From: Tritrichomonas musculus
Lineage: Eukaryota; Parabasalia; Tritrichomonadida; Tritrichomonadidae
DNA length: 64,000 nt
Reading direction: 5' to 3'
NCBI GenBank assembly: GCA_039105265.1
Contig: JAPFFF010000013.1
Location: 3,472,001-3,536,000, forward strand
Shown: positions 57,701 through 64,000 of the stretch, piece by piece
Layout of the letters: every line of letters starts with the position of its first letter
How positions within the stretch are numbered: the first letter of the stretch is position 1
Notes under the pieces: model-generated
Database searches by the model: none
Told to the model about the DNA's origin: nothing
What the model saw: the letters and a program-made list of their open reading frames with translations, nothing else
Position numbers and translations under genes: made by a program

Positions 57701-58399
57701 GAAATTTCATCAAAAAGTGACAAAGAAATGAATCACACGAAAAACAACGAATCATTTTCATATGTGAATGTTTCTAACGAATCAGATGAAGTAAAAGTAA
57801 AGATTGGCCAGCGAGAAGATGAAAAAGAAGAAAAGACAGACAATGTAACTAACAGTCCAGCATTTGGAGCATTTGGATCTCTGGGAATCATTGAGAGAGA
57901 ATCAGAAGGAATAGAAACAACAAAGAAAGAAGAAGAAGAAGAAAGAGAAATTTCCCCACATAACAAGATGAAGGGGCACAAAAAAGTTAAGAAAATTAAG
58001 AGAAGGAAGCATAAGACCGAAATAAAAGAAGATAAGGATGGTATGAACGAATATGATAATGGACCTTTCATGAGTGAAGGAATGAATTTTATGAATCCAA
58101 GAGAATTAATGAATTGTAATGAAATGATTTATCAGTCACCATTTATCTTTGATCCAATGATTCATCAAATGCAGCAGCAAGAGCAGCAACAACAACAGTG
58201 GCTTTATCTCACACAAATGACACAAATGATGCAGATGCAGATGGCACCAGTGATGCCATCGAACTATGTCAATCAGATTCCTTTCGATATTGGAATTGAA
58301 GAAGAAAATATGAATAATAATAAGAATAAGAAAAGAAATAGACAAAGAACTAAAGACGAAAGGAATAATAAAATGAAGAAAAATAAAACACGCAAATAA
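54632..58399 (+). CDS. Giant ankyrin protein, C-terminal part with WNLPTST repeats
   Basis: Open from 54632 with no ATG at its head; it picks up in mid-repeat (YTCHNGKIDIVERLL), so it continues the upstream gene after a single frame change rather than being its own gene. Ankyrin repeats run to about 56000 (TPLMLAISDHHEKIAKLLIE is a good example). Then comes an Asn-rich segment, eight 17-residue repeats of STWNLPTSTDKPNDASA type, a Ser/Glu-rich tail with a few FG-like pairs (SPAFGAFGSLG), a lysine-rich block (KVKKIKRRKHK), a Met/Gln-rich stretch and a basic end (NKMKKNKTRK). The tail is intrinsically disordered, and the basic clusters could be nuclear signals. If the frameshift is a sequencing error, the whole protein would be near 2380 aa. 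Confidence 0.8.
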   Translation, partial: DICNTPNFINSSSSILSYTCHNGKIDIVERLLKLEKINPNIYASDGNTPLMLAISDHHEKIAKLLIEHPKTNINMKNYDDISALSFAVDEKLDEIGELLLNDKRFDPEENDINYAFFFSSPALAKKIISFKNVDVNCIFRRQNDNNSKSKKVVEEQRLIRALHSNDLEMVDLIKNHPSFDIGKYEIQRILSLAISSNKIEFFQVVMSIINNDINSYKIRTKSIFFYAIESASLDIVKEILYNQNYNFSDNIVDDFIHAFNYTSDSSPQITAPIDIMNELYEYDQKHDKLIDMDKLLPNGKSYFTSIPLNLSNTKNVVNFFLEHGSDPNAPDKNGVYPLQYAISINSREFIFALVDSKKVDINKRITYKNELDFTDSISQTYLHMLAKSSNQDIFKEFLERKLIDVNSTDGEGETVLMISTRLVQKSNIEELFKIEELDFLKKNNKGQDAQEIAEGINDPKYEAIKDKGLYLKKLLSTLSKSKTNFYQIDQNNNSTTQNSFDLNDKNIRARLGDALNAAQIAFSNNKIGNSNNNNNKWNKNNTNDLFWDENSLTNPSFEAQNDSTNKPNNTNSLSWNLQPNTAKPNDTSKLLWNIPMNRNKSNDASNLSWNLPVSAVKPNDSNTSELSSQSNTDKYSNSNTVKSRNIAITEKSNDASKLSLNQPTSTDKPNDASASTWNLPTSTDKPNDASASTWNLPTSTDKPNDISASTWNLPTSTDKPNDASASTWNLPTSTDKPNDISASTWNLPTSTDKPNDASASTWNLPTSTDKPNDASASTWNLPTSTDKPNDASASTWNLPTSTVKSSSPLSANVNPIDDSLTNKKDEAVSITQDAQKDGISSIKQKEPIPSGSFKPNPIKSKGNNDNIECNRSIEENYSKISSMKEKPESEPGSKSEILKERESNESRFTFNFQQPSISNVFVSNLGGTRTESNESSTRTWNIPRQSEWQASNQNNQSLFSFSGDGESASGGISSVIRDSGKAILANSNEGGEVYQKEKKESISTKFSKEGKQSMNSTSKLTTFEISSKSDKEMNHTKNNESFSYVNVSNESDEVKVKIGQREDEKEEKTDNVTNSPAFGAFGSLGIIERESEGIETTKKEEEEEREISPHNKMKGHKKVKKIKRRKHKTEIKEDKDGMNEYDNGPFMSEGMNFMNPRELMNCNEMIYQSPFIFDPMIHQMQQQEQQQQQWLYLTQMTQMMQMQMAPVMPSNYVNQIPFDIGIEEENMNNNKNKKRNRQRTKDERNNKMKKNKTRK
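56621..57038 (+). repeat. 51-bp coding minisatellite, eight copies
   Basis: Eight near-identical 51-bp units start at 56621 (ACAAGCACAGACAAACCTAA ...), followed by a 10-bp partial. Units 3 and 5 carry GATATAAGT where the others have GATGCAAGT. Since 51 is a multiple of three, frames on both strands stay open through the block. A recent tandem expansion. Confidence 0.95.
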
Positions 58400-58537
58400 A
58401 TCATAAACGAATAAAATTACAAATTAAATTAAAAAATAATTAATTTTTTTTTTTTTTATATAAAAAAAAAATGAAATGAGATTAGATTGAAAAATATTTT
58501 TTTAAGTATAATCACAAAATAATTAAAGGATTAGTTA

Positions 58538-58605
58538 TCCGACATAGTTCAGCGGTTAGGATACGTGGTTTTCATCCACGGGATCGTATCCTAACCTAAC
58601 CGCTG
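58538..58605 (+). pseudogene. Snap-back tRNA-Glu pseudogene
   Basis: Positions 58538-58586 match the first 49 nt of the intact tRNA-Glu (59737-59808) with one difference (position 9). The T arm and 3' acceptor strand are then replaced by GTATCCTAACCTAACCGCTG, which is the reverse complement of the gene's own D-arm region (AGCGGTTAGGATAC) with CTAAC repeated. The locus thus folds on itself around the TTC anticodon arm. It cannot make a normal tRNA. Confidence 0.85.
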
Positions 58606-58610
58606 GGGGG

Positions 58611-58794
58611 TTAAATTTTACTTTTATCATTTAATTTTCTGATGACTAATAATAATAAAAAGATCTAAATATATGTGATTTTAAATAATAAAATTATGTT
58701 TAGTTAAATGAATTGATTTAAATTGATTGTCCTAATCATATTGAATTTGTTATTCAAAGAATTCAACAAGTGATTTTTCATCATATATAATCAC
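58611..58794. other. Short spacer
   Basis: AT-rich spacer between the tRNA pseudogene and the kinase pseudogene; nothing recognised. Confidence 0.5.
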
Positions 58795-59410
58795 TTAATA
58801 GAGAGGAGGAAATTTGGAAGTAGTCTTGGTTGGTTTGTTAGGAATCTTTGCTTTGTGCAGTTTATCAAATGCTTCAACGTTTTTGGTTTCACTCTTATTT
58901 AATTGAATCAAATTGTAGTGATTTCTTTCCATTCTATCAAGAATAACTTCGAAGCTCGGTCGATCTTTACTTTCAAAGCTCCAGCAGGCATTGATCAGCT
59001 TCTTTGAGAAGTCAGTGAACGAAGAAGGAAGTCCCGCTTTCTTGCCTTTAAGAATGCCACCAAGCTTGATCTTCGGAAGTTCTCGGCCACTCAGAATGAA
59101 GAAAACAACAACTCAAAATGAGCAAACATCAACTTTTCATTGATGATTTCTGGAGCCATGAACATTAGACTTCCAACTCCACGCGCCATCGTTTGTTCTG
59201 CAATCGTCATGATTTTATAGATACCAAAATCACAGATCTTAACTGTTCCATCACTTCCAATCAGAATGTTCGTTGGTTTCAAGTCACTATGAATAATTTG
59301 CTTGCTGTGAACGCTTTTAATCACTTCCTCAAATCTGGTAGATAATTTCAACAACTTCTTCTTTCGAGATGAGTTTGTCTTCAATATTCAAGAAGGATGA
59401 TCGGAAATTC
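58795..59410 (-). pseudogene. Protein kinase pseudogene (C-lobe fragment)
   Basis: The minus strand holds a kinase C lobe. KQIIHSDLKPTNILIGSD has Ser where HRD has Arg; VKICDFGIYKI and GVGSLMFMAPEIINEK follow. After a frameshift in the activation segment the frame continues with a stop inside the expected DVYSFG motif, then VVVFFILSGREL, INACWSFESKDRPSFEVIL and a Pro/Thr/Lys tail (IPNKPTKTTSKFPPLY). The N lobe is missing or unrecognisable. It is related to the kinase part of the broken gene at 35.7-36.6 kb, with a similar basic Pro-rich tail. It lies between a tRNA-Glu pseudogene and an intact tRNA-Glu in opposite orientation. Confidence 0.8.
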
Positions 59411-59727
59411 TATGTATATAGATTAGGCAATCCTTTCAATTTTTTAAGTCAATAAAAAAGAAGCAGATATTCATTTTGTCTCTTATATATAATTTTTTGT
59501 AGACAACGATAGGTGAATATTTAAGCACAAAAAATAAGATTAAATTCAATTTGTTATATATTTTGAAATTGATTCATATGCAATTGAAATTATGTCAAAA
59601 AAATGAAAAGAAAAAAAGCCAATGAATAGCAAAAGAAACTTGGAAAGACAATGAAGTCCAAATAGAATTATTTTTATGAAAGAAACACGTTTTATTTATA
59701 TTGATCTCGTAAAAAAAAATAAAGCTT
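59411..59727. other. Intergenic, no gene seen
   Basis: AT-rich DNA downstream of tRNA-Glu; nothing else recognised. Confidence 0.5.
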
Positions 59728-59733
59728 AAAAAA
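59728..59733 (-). terminator. Pol III terminator (T6) of tRNA-Glu
   Basis: Six T on the minus strand, three bases after the discriminator base. Confidence 0.7.
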
Positions 59734-59736
59734 TCA

Positions 59737-59808
59737 TTCCGACACGGGGAGTCGAACCCCGATCCCGTGGATGAAAACCACGTATCCTAACCGCTGAACG
59801 ATGTCGGA
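59737..59808 (-). tRNA. tRNA-Glu (TTC)
   Basis: A complete 72-nt cloverleaf: 7-bp acceptor (TCCGACA/TGTCGGA), discriminator A, anticodon stem CGTGG/CCACG with loop TTTTCAT (anticodon TTC, reading GAA/GAG), T arm CGGGG-TTCGACT-CCCCG. A box (AGCGGTTAGG region) and B box (GGTTCGACTCC) are good, and a T6 terminator follows. No intron. Confidence 0.97.
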
Positions 59809-59905
59809 CTACACTTTAAGAATTTAATTAACATATAAAACTTAATTTTTTTACTTTAGATTTTTTAAAGTAGACAACCTAATAATTATTCAATGAAATT
59901 CTGTT

Positions 59906-60140
59906 TTATTTTATTTTTTGTAGTTTATTTGACACAAAAGGCATTATAGTAAAACTAGTATTTTTTAATACTTCAAAAATTAATTTGCTTGATCCATTAT
60001 TGGTCGAAATTATGAAAGTTCTCGGCATTAATTTTGCAAAATCAATTTTGTATTTAGAATACAGCAAGTTCAATGTGTGATTTTTATCTGGCATTGAAGG
60101 AGAAGAGGCATTATCTCCTTTAGAAAATAAAATATTGGAT
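59906..60140 (-). pseudogene. Solo N-terminal fragment of the BTB-like/ankyrin family
   Basis: The minus strand encodes LLYSKYKIDFAKLMPRTFII and then STNNGSSKLIFEVLKNTSF, clearly homologous to residues about 33-75 of the giant ankyrin protein (LLNPKYKINFFELMPKTFII, STNNSSGKFNIELLKDTSL). The frame stays open upstream for about 15 codons beyond the ATG at 60094. It then stops, with no ankyrin region, so it is a truncated copy, or a minimal stand-alone module at best. Confidence 0.65.
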
Positions 60141-60358
60141 TAATTTTTCATAGAAAAATAAACTATTCAAAAATAAAATTTATGAAAATAATTTTACATG
60201 AGTTATTCTTTTTTTAAAGAATGTTTTATTATTATATACAATCATTACTTCTAATATATTTGATCTATATATGCTAATATTCATTATTTTTATAAAATCT
60301 TATATTTGGCCGGCCAATAAATAAAAAGAAAAGTTCGAAATTTTCGATTTTACGAAAA
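60141..60358. other. Upstream region of the HEAT-type gene
   Basis: AT-rich apart from GGCCGGCC (an 8-bp palindrome at 60309-60316). TTCGAAATTTTCGATTTTACG sits right before the ATG (first 20 bases are the notable part), with a repeated TTCGA core. No TCAYW is seen close by, so this promoter may be of another type. Confidence 0.4.
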
Positions 60359-62920
60359 ATGGAGAAAACTGATATAAATTGGACCCGAATAGTAAATATT
60401 ATTACAGAACTTGAAAAAGCCCCTACAAATGAGAAAGCTGTTCGTGAATTATCCAGCTTGCTCACCGAATTTAAATCGACTTTACAAAATTCAGACGAAT
60501 CCGCACAGAATATATGCTGTTTTCTATTTCAACAAAGTATACTTCCTTTATTAGGAGAAGAAAAATTATCACCAACACTTATCGAAGGAATATTATTAAT
60601 TTTTTCCGATGTTTTAGATTTAAAGGTCAAACTCGCCATTAAACCAGCCGAAGCTTCTCAATTAATATGTTTTGTTTTGAAGCAAGGACTCGCCCTACAG
60701 AACAAAAGAGAACTTTTCGAAGAAATTGGCACTATAGCGTTTACAGATTTAACCAAATTAATAGAACCGACAACTGATGTCCAAGAAGCCGCCTTTTCAA
60801 TCAGCGTTTCGCTTGAATACATTACCAAATCGACATTTGTTCATGGGGAAGCAGCAATAACATATCTCCAGAAATTATTACTTACAATAGGGCCCGACTC
60901 TCTCAAGAAAGTTTTACCCGGAGTTTCAGTTGCACTATCGACAGTTATATCCAACAAGAACCAACACAAGGTTGTAATAACGGCAATTGACATTTTACAG
61001 TGGATTTGGACGACATGTCAGTTAACAGAAGAAGATGCTACCAAATTAACGGATTTAATTGAGAGGATATATGGTCAGAAGCTTGAAAATCCATTATGTC
61101 GTCTTTCACGCGTCAAGATGTCAGGCACACTTTTGAAGGAAAGAAGCGAGATCATGAAGGACGGGCTTCTTCCTTGCGTTCGCTGCATTTTCGCTTCCGT
61201 TTCAGACGAGAACAAAAAAGTGCGCGAAGAAGCGTCAATTCACGTAGCCGAGCTTGGCGGTTCCTTACAAATTAGTGGCGTTTTCGAACAGTGCGTGAAT
61301 GATCTGACTCGTTTCGCACGCGCTGCCGATGAAAATAAACGGTTGTCACTTTTGCAGTCAATCGCAGGCATCATCGACATCAACAAAGAAAATCCTGACT
61401 TTCAGCAGCAGTTACTCACTTCACTTCACTCATTAACAATTGCACTTTTAACCGTTTCAGAAATCCAGACAAATGATGACCTCATTTGTGAAGTGAACGG
61501 CGGCTTCATCTTGCATCGTCGCCTCTTTTTGAATACTTCACATCACTTCACTGCATTTAGCACTATTGTGAACAACCTCCCTGTTGACGAGTTTGTTGAA
61601 GTGATGATTGACATTTTGAATGAGAACCGCACTTTTGCACCCGAAATCTTCTCAATTTTTGAGATGGTTGCCGATAAAGGACCAACCGACTTGATGATGT
61701 CTGTTCTTGAGCAGTCGAACTGGTGGACAATCAAAGGCAATAACAACCCGACACCAGCACCTGCTGCTGTTGAAAGCAGCACCAACAAAACGAGAAGCCT
61801 TGTAAGCAACAAAATAACGGATCCAAACCAGAGCGTTAAGAAGCCTTCACGTGATGTATTAACGCTTGAAATTGTTCTTGAAACGACTGCCAAATTGTGT
61901 GGAACATCGATGCTTCAAAAGCTTCTCTATCGAATGATTGAATGCCTTGCATCACCTCACCAAACGATTGTTCAAACAGCTCATGCAGCGCTCAATCAAA
62001 TTTCCAACAACAACCTTGCTAAATTGCTGATGGACAACGTCGATTACATCACAGATAGACTCATTGCAAGGCTTCAGTTCGTCGACGTTTCGCCCGAAGT
62101 ATTGACTGTTTTCAGTGCAATTTTGTCCGTTGATGGAAACATTTCTGATCTCCTGTCGCATTTGATGCCGCGTATTTATGAGCTGCTTGACACGCGTGAC
62201 TCATTTTCATTGCCAATACTTCGAATGTTTCCACGTGTTGCCGTGAAGATACCTTCGAATACTGAGAACATAATTGACAGGTCAATTCATTTTGTCCTTT
62301 CTCCATCAATTTCGCTTCAATGTGCAGCACTTGACGCGATTATTGCAGCCATTCCGCTCTTCAAGGACCAAGAGAAGCTTCTTCCAATGATTCATCAAAT
62401 GTGGGCGCCAACGGTCCTCATCATGAGATCGTCAGCTGACTGTAGCAATGCTGCTGCACGAAGAGCCGTTGTTGTTTGTGAGACGGCTTTACTTGCTGAT
62501 CGTTCATTCGTTCGTAACAGAATTCGCGATCTTCTTCCTCTTTTCAGTCAGTTGATTGAAGGGAATTTGACACTCCTCGAAAATAATCCAGATCACAGAC
62601 AGGCTTATGAAATGATAAACGCATTGCTCAGCATTATTCAAACTTCATTGGAAGGACCTGATGTCGTGTTTGACTGCCTCGAATTGGAAGTGTTCAGCTC
62701 TCTTTTGCTATTTTTCAGGGCAAATACAAAGGCTGAATTTTCTCAGAAAGCTGTCAAATGCTTGAGACTGCTCTATGATTATTCGAAGACATTCGTGTGG
62801 GTCCTCATGATGGAAGTTGCTCAGAAGTATCCAGTTGGCAAATTCAATATAAAGAAGACACACTATTTTAGTGACAATATTCCAAGAGATGTCAGCATTT
62901 TTGTTGGAAAACTTTTGTAG
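60359..62920 (+). CDS. HEAT/ARM-type solenoid protein, 853 aa
   Basis: A soluble, all-helical protein with repeated amphipathic pairs typical of HEAT/ARM folds (NKKVREEASIHVAELGGSLQ, ALDAIIAAIPLFKDQEKLLP, LGEEKLSPTLIEGILLIFSD). The start MEKTDINWTRIVNII looks right: the ATG lies after stops and the first helix begins at once. A low-complexity Pro/Ala/Ser linker interrupts at about residues 460-495 (NNPTPAPAAVESSTN). I cannot name the family; importin-like or cell-cycle/cytoskeletal HEAT proteins are the obvious candidates, but no diagnostic motif is seen. Such proteins bind other proteins and are often conserved single-copy genes. Its 3' two thirds are notably less AT-rich than its 5' end. 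No membrane segment is seen. Confidence 0.9.
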   Translation: MEKTDINWTRIVNIITELEKAPTNEKAVRELSSLLTEFKSTLQNSDESAQNICCFLFQQSILPLLGEEKLSPTLIEGILLIFSDVLDLKVKLAIKPAEASQLICFVLKQGLALQNKRELFEEIGTIAFTDLTKLIEPTTDVQEAAFSISVSLEYITKSTFVHGEAAITYLQKLLLTIGPDSLKKVLPGVSVALSTVISNKNQHKVVITAIDILQWIWTTCQLTEEDATKLTDLIERIYGQKLENPLCRLSRVKMSGTLLKERSEIMKDGLLPCVRCIFASVSDENKKVREEASIHVAELGGSLQISGVFEQCVNDLTRFARAADENKRLSLLQSIAGIIDINKENPDFQQQLLTSLHSLTIALLTVSEIQTNDDLICEVNGGFILHRRLFLNTSHHFTAFSTIVNNLPVDEFVEVMIDILNENRTFAPEIFSIFEMVADKGPTDLMMSVLEQSNWWTIKGNNNPTPAPAAVESSTNKTRSLVSNKITDPNQSVKKPSRDVLTLEIVLETTAKLCGTSMLQKLLYRMIECLASPHQTIVQTAHAALNQISNNNLAKLLMDNVDYITDRLIARLQFVDVSPEVLTVFSAILSVDGNISDLLSHLMPRIYELLDTRDSFSLPILRMFPRVAVKIPSNTENIIDRSIHFVLSPSISLQCAALDAIIAAIPLFKDQEKLLPMIHQMWAPTVLIMRSSADCSNAAARRAVVVCETALLADRSFVRNRIRDLLPLFSQLIEGNLTLLENNPDHRQAYEMINALLSIIQTSLEGPDVVFDCLELEVFSSLLLFFRANTKAEFSQKAVKCLRLLYDYSKTFVWVLMMEVAQKYPVGKFNIKKTHYFSDNIPRDVSIFVGKLL

Positions 62921-63162
62921 ATATTTTGAAGTTTTTTTTATTTAATTAAATAAATATTATTTTGTATTAATATCTTCACGAAAAATTTTATTTTTTAATC
63001 TGAAACTTTGTTACAGAAAAGAGCAAAATAAAAAGTTATCAATAAAACATTTAAGGCATGATTTTGGTGAATTAAAACAAATCTTATTTTAATCATTTTT
63101 TTTAAATTCAGATTTACTAAAATCAATTTCAATAAAATAAATATTTAGGATTTTTTTGTTGA
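62921..63162. other. Intergenic, nothing recognised
   Basis: AT-rich 3' flank of the HEAT-type gene. Confidence 0.5.
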
Positions 63163-63351
63163 AAAGTTGAAAAGAAAGCGGTTTTTGATTCTCAAAGTTT
63201 GATCAATGAAATTAAAGATGAAATTCATGGAATTTTCCGAGATTTGAAGCCTGATGAAGTTGAAAAAATCGCAGAAAAGCTTAGATTAATTGCTGAAAGG
63301 AAAGCAATGAAACTGTATGAATCTTCAGTTAATGAAAAACCAGAAAATTAA
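63163..63351 (+). pseudogene. Coding remnant, helical, start missing
   Basis: A 62-codon open frame without an ATG at its head reads FDSQSLINEIKDEIHGIFRD, then LKPDEVEKIAEKLRLIAERK, and ends NEKPEN. It has a strong amphipathic helix pattern unlike the flanks. It is probably the 3' remnant of a dead gene; a missing upstream exon is a less likely option. Family not recognised. Confidence 0.4.
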
Positions 63352-63461
63352 ATTGATTAAAACTCAATTAATATTTATTTATTTACTTTTTTATTCATTA
63401 AAAAAAAAGGAATCAATGTTGATATCGAGGAAACCAATTGATTATGCTACGAATAATAAAA

Positions 63462-64000
63462 TTATTTACTCAATAAATGTCGTATTTCCAAGTTTAGTTT
63501 TTCTCTAGCCAATTCTAGCGCTGTTATTTCGTGAACAATATTTGGTTGCTTTATTAAAAGTTGCACAATTTCAAGATTTTGATTTTCAACAGCCAAGTAT
63601 AAAGGTACTTTCTCTTGTACTATTTCACCCTTTACTTCATGATTAAAAAGATATTCTTTCAATCCAAAGTTGACATCAATGTTAGGTTGTGTTAATAAAA
63701 ATTCAATCACTTTTATATTACCATTTTCAATAGCATAAAATAACGAACATAATTCTCTTGTTTTTAAACTCCTACAATAACGAATACAATCTCCACTTTT
63801 GCGTATTTCTGACTTGGATTTCATGTTTATATCAATTGTGGGATTGGATAACAATAATTTTATTATTTCAATATAACCTTTTTCTATAGCTAAATGCAAT
63901 AATATTTTTTCTTTTTTTTTTAAATAACAAGTATTTGCTGTTGAAAATACATTTTCATACATTGTTGTTTTAATAAGTGCACTATTAACATCAAATGTTT
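63462..64000 (-). CDS. Ankyrin-repeat protein, C-terminal part (5' end outside window)
   Basis: The frame stays open from the ATG at 63962 to the window edge (FDVNSALIKTT precedes it), so the gene starts beyond the right end. It shows about four ankyrin units: LLHLAIEKGYIEIIKLLLSN, LFYAIENGNIKVIEFLL, PLYLAVENQNLEIVQLLI and a final short one (ALELAREKLNLEIRHLLSK), joined by TIDIN/NIDVN linkers. It belongs to the same family as the gene at the left edge and the giant one at 51-58 kb. Function beyond protein binding is unknown. Confidence 0.9.
   Translation of the reverse strand, partial: TFDVNSALIKTTMYENVFSTANTCYLKKKEKILLHLAIEKGYIEIIKLLLSNPTIDINMKSKSEIRKSGDCIRYCRSLKTRELCSLFYAIENGNIKVIEFLLTQPNIDVNFGLKEYLFNHEVKGEIVQEKVPLYLAVENQNLEIVQLLIKQPNIVHEITALELAREKLNLEIRHLLSK

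Noticed and set aside
1-64000. Polinton, retroelement or viral copies
   Set aside because: No reverse transcriptase, integrase, capsid or DNA polymerase signatures were recognised in any frame I examined.

Overview
The window reads as nuclear DNA of a parabasalid protist. A Tritrichomonas-like trichomonad is the best guess, by inference only. The supporting signs are very AT-rich intergenic DNA, long intronless genes, short apparent 5' leaders with TCAYW initiator-like motifs just before the start codon, and families known to be expanded in trichomonads: BspA-type leucine-rich repeat surface proteins, ankyrin proteins, Sel1-repeat kinases, BTB-like/F5-8 type C (discoidin) proteins and BEACH-family giants. 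A eukaryotic tRNA-Glu and a second tRNA-like gene with Pol III boxes and T-run terminators agree with this.

Layout. 0-11 kb: the 3' end of an ankyrin gene, a small unknown gene, a 2346-residue BEACH-family protein that seems to lack the BEACH core, a small two-helix membrane protein, and a discoidin-domain protein. 11-20.5 kb: a gene desert packed with short terminal-inverted-repeat elements, mostly consistent with TA targets, one apparently nested inside another. 20.5-26 kb: a BspA-like type I membrane protein. 26-28.8 kb: another inverted-repeat element, a tRNA-like gene, a 38-bp direct repeat and a GC-rich island that can fold. 28.8-34 kb: an LRR-PP2C phosphatase convergent with a small helical protein gene, then a BTB-like/F5-8C gene. 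34.5-36.6 kb: a wrecked gene joining a surface beta-helix-like ectodomain to a kinase. 37-49 kb: two Sel1-repeat kinases on the minus strand (the first looks like a pseudokinase) separated by a mostly empty stretch with one decayed ORF. 49.4-58.4 kb: a broken BTB/F5-8C gene, two tiny ORFs, and a giant ankyrin gene split by one apparent frameshift and carrying a 51-bp minisatellite. 58.5-60.1 kb: a snap-back tRNA-Glu pseudogene, a kinase pseudogene, an intact tRNA-Glu in the opposite orientation, and a stray N-terminal fragment of the ankyrin family. 60.4-62.9 kb: a HEAT/ARM-type protein. 63-64 kb: a coding remnant and the 3' part of another ankyrin gene.

There is no operon logic. The genes are separate members of large families for surface contact (BspA, discoidin), signalling (kinases, PP2C) and protein-protein scaffolding (ankyrin, Sel1, BTB-like, HEAT), with nearby broken paralogs that suggest birth-and-death evolution. 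No retroviral, LTR or Polinton element was recognised. Start codons were chosen as ATG, using initiator-like motifs where present; several longer reading frames open at TTG or GTG and were trimmed.
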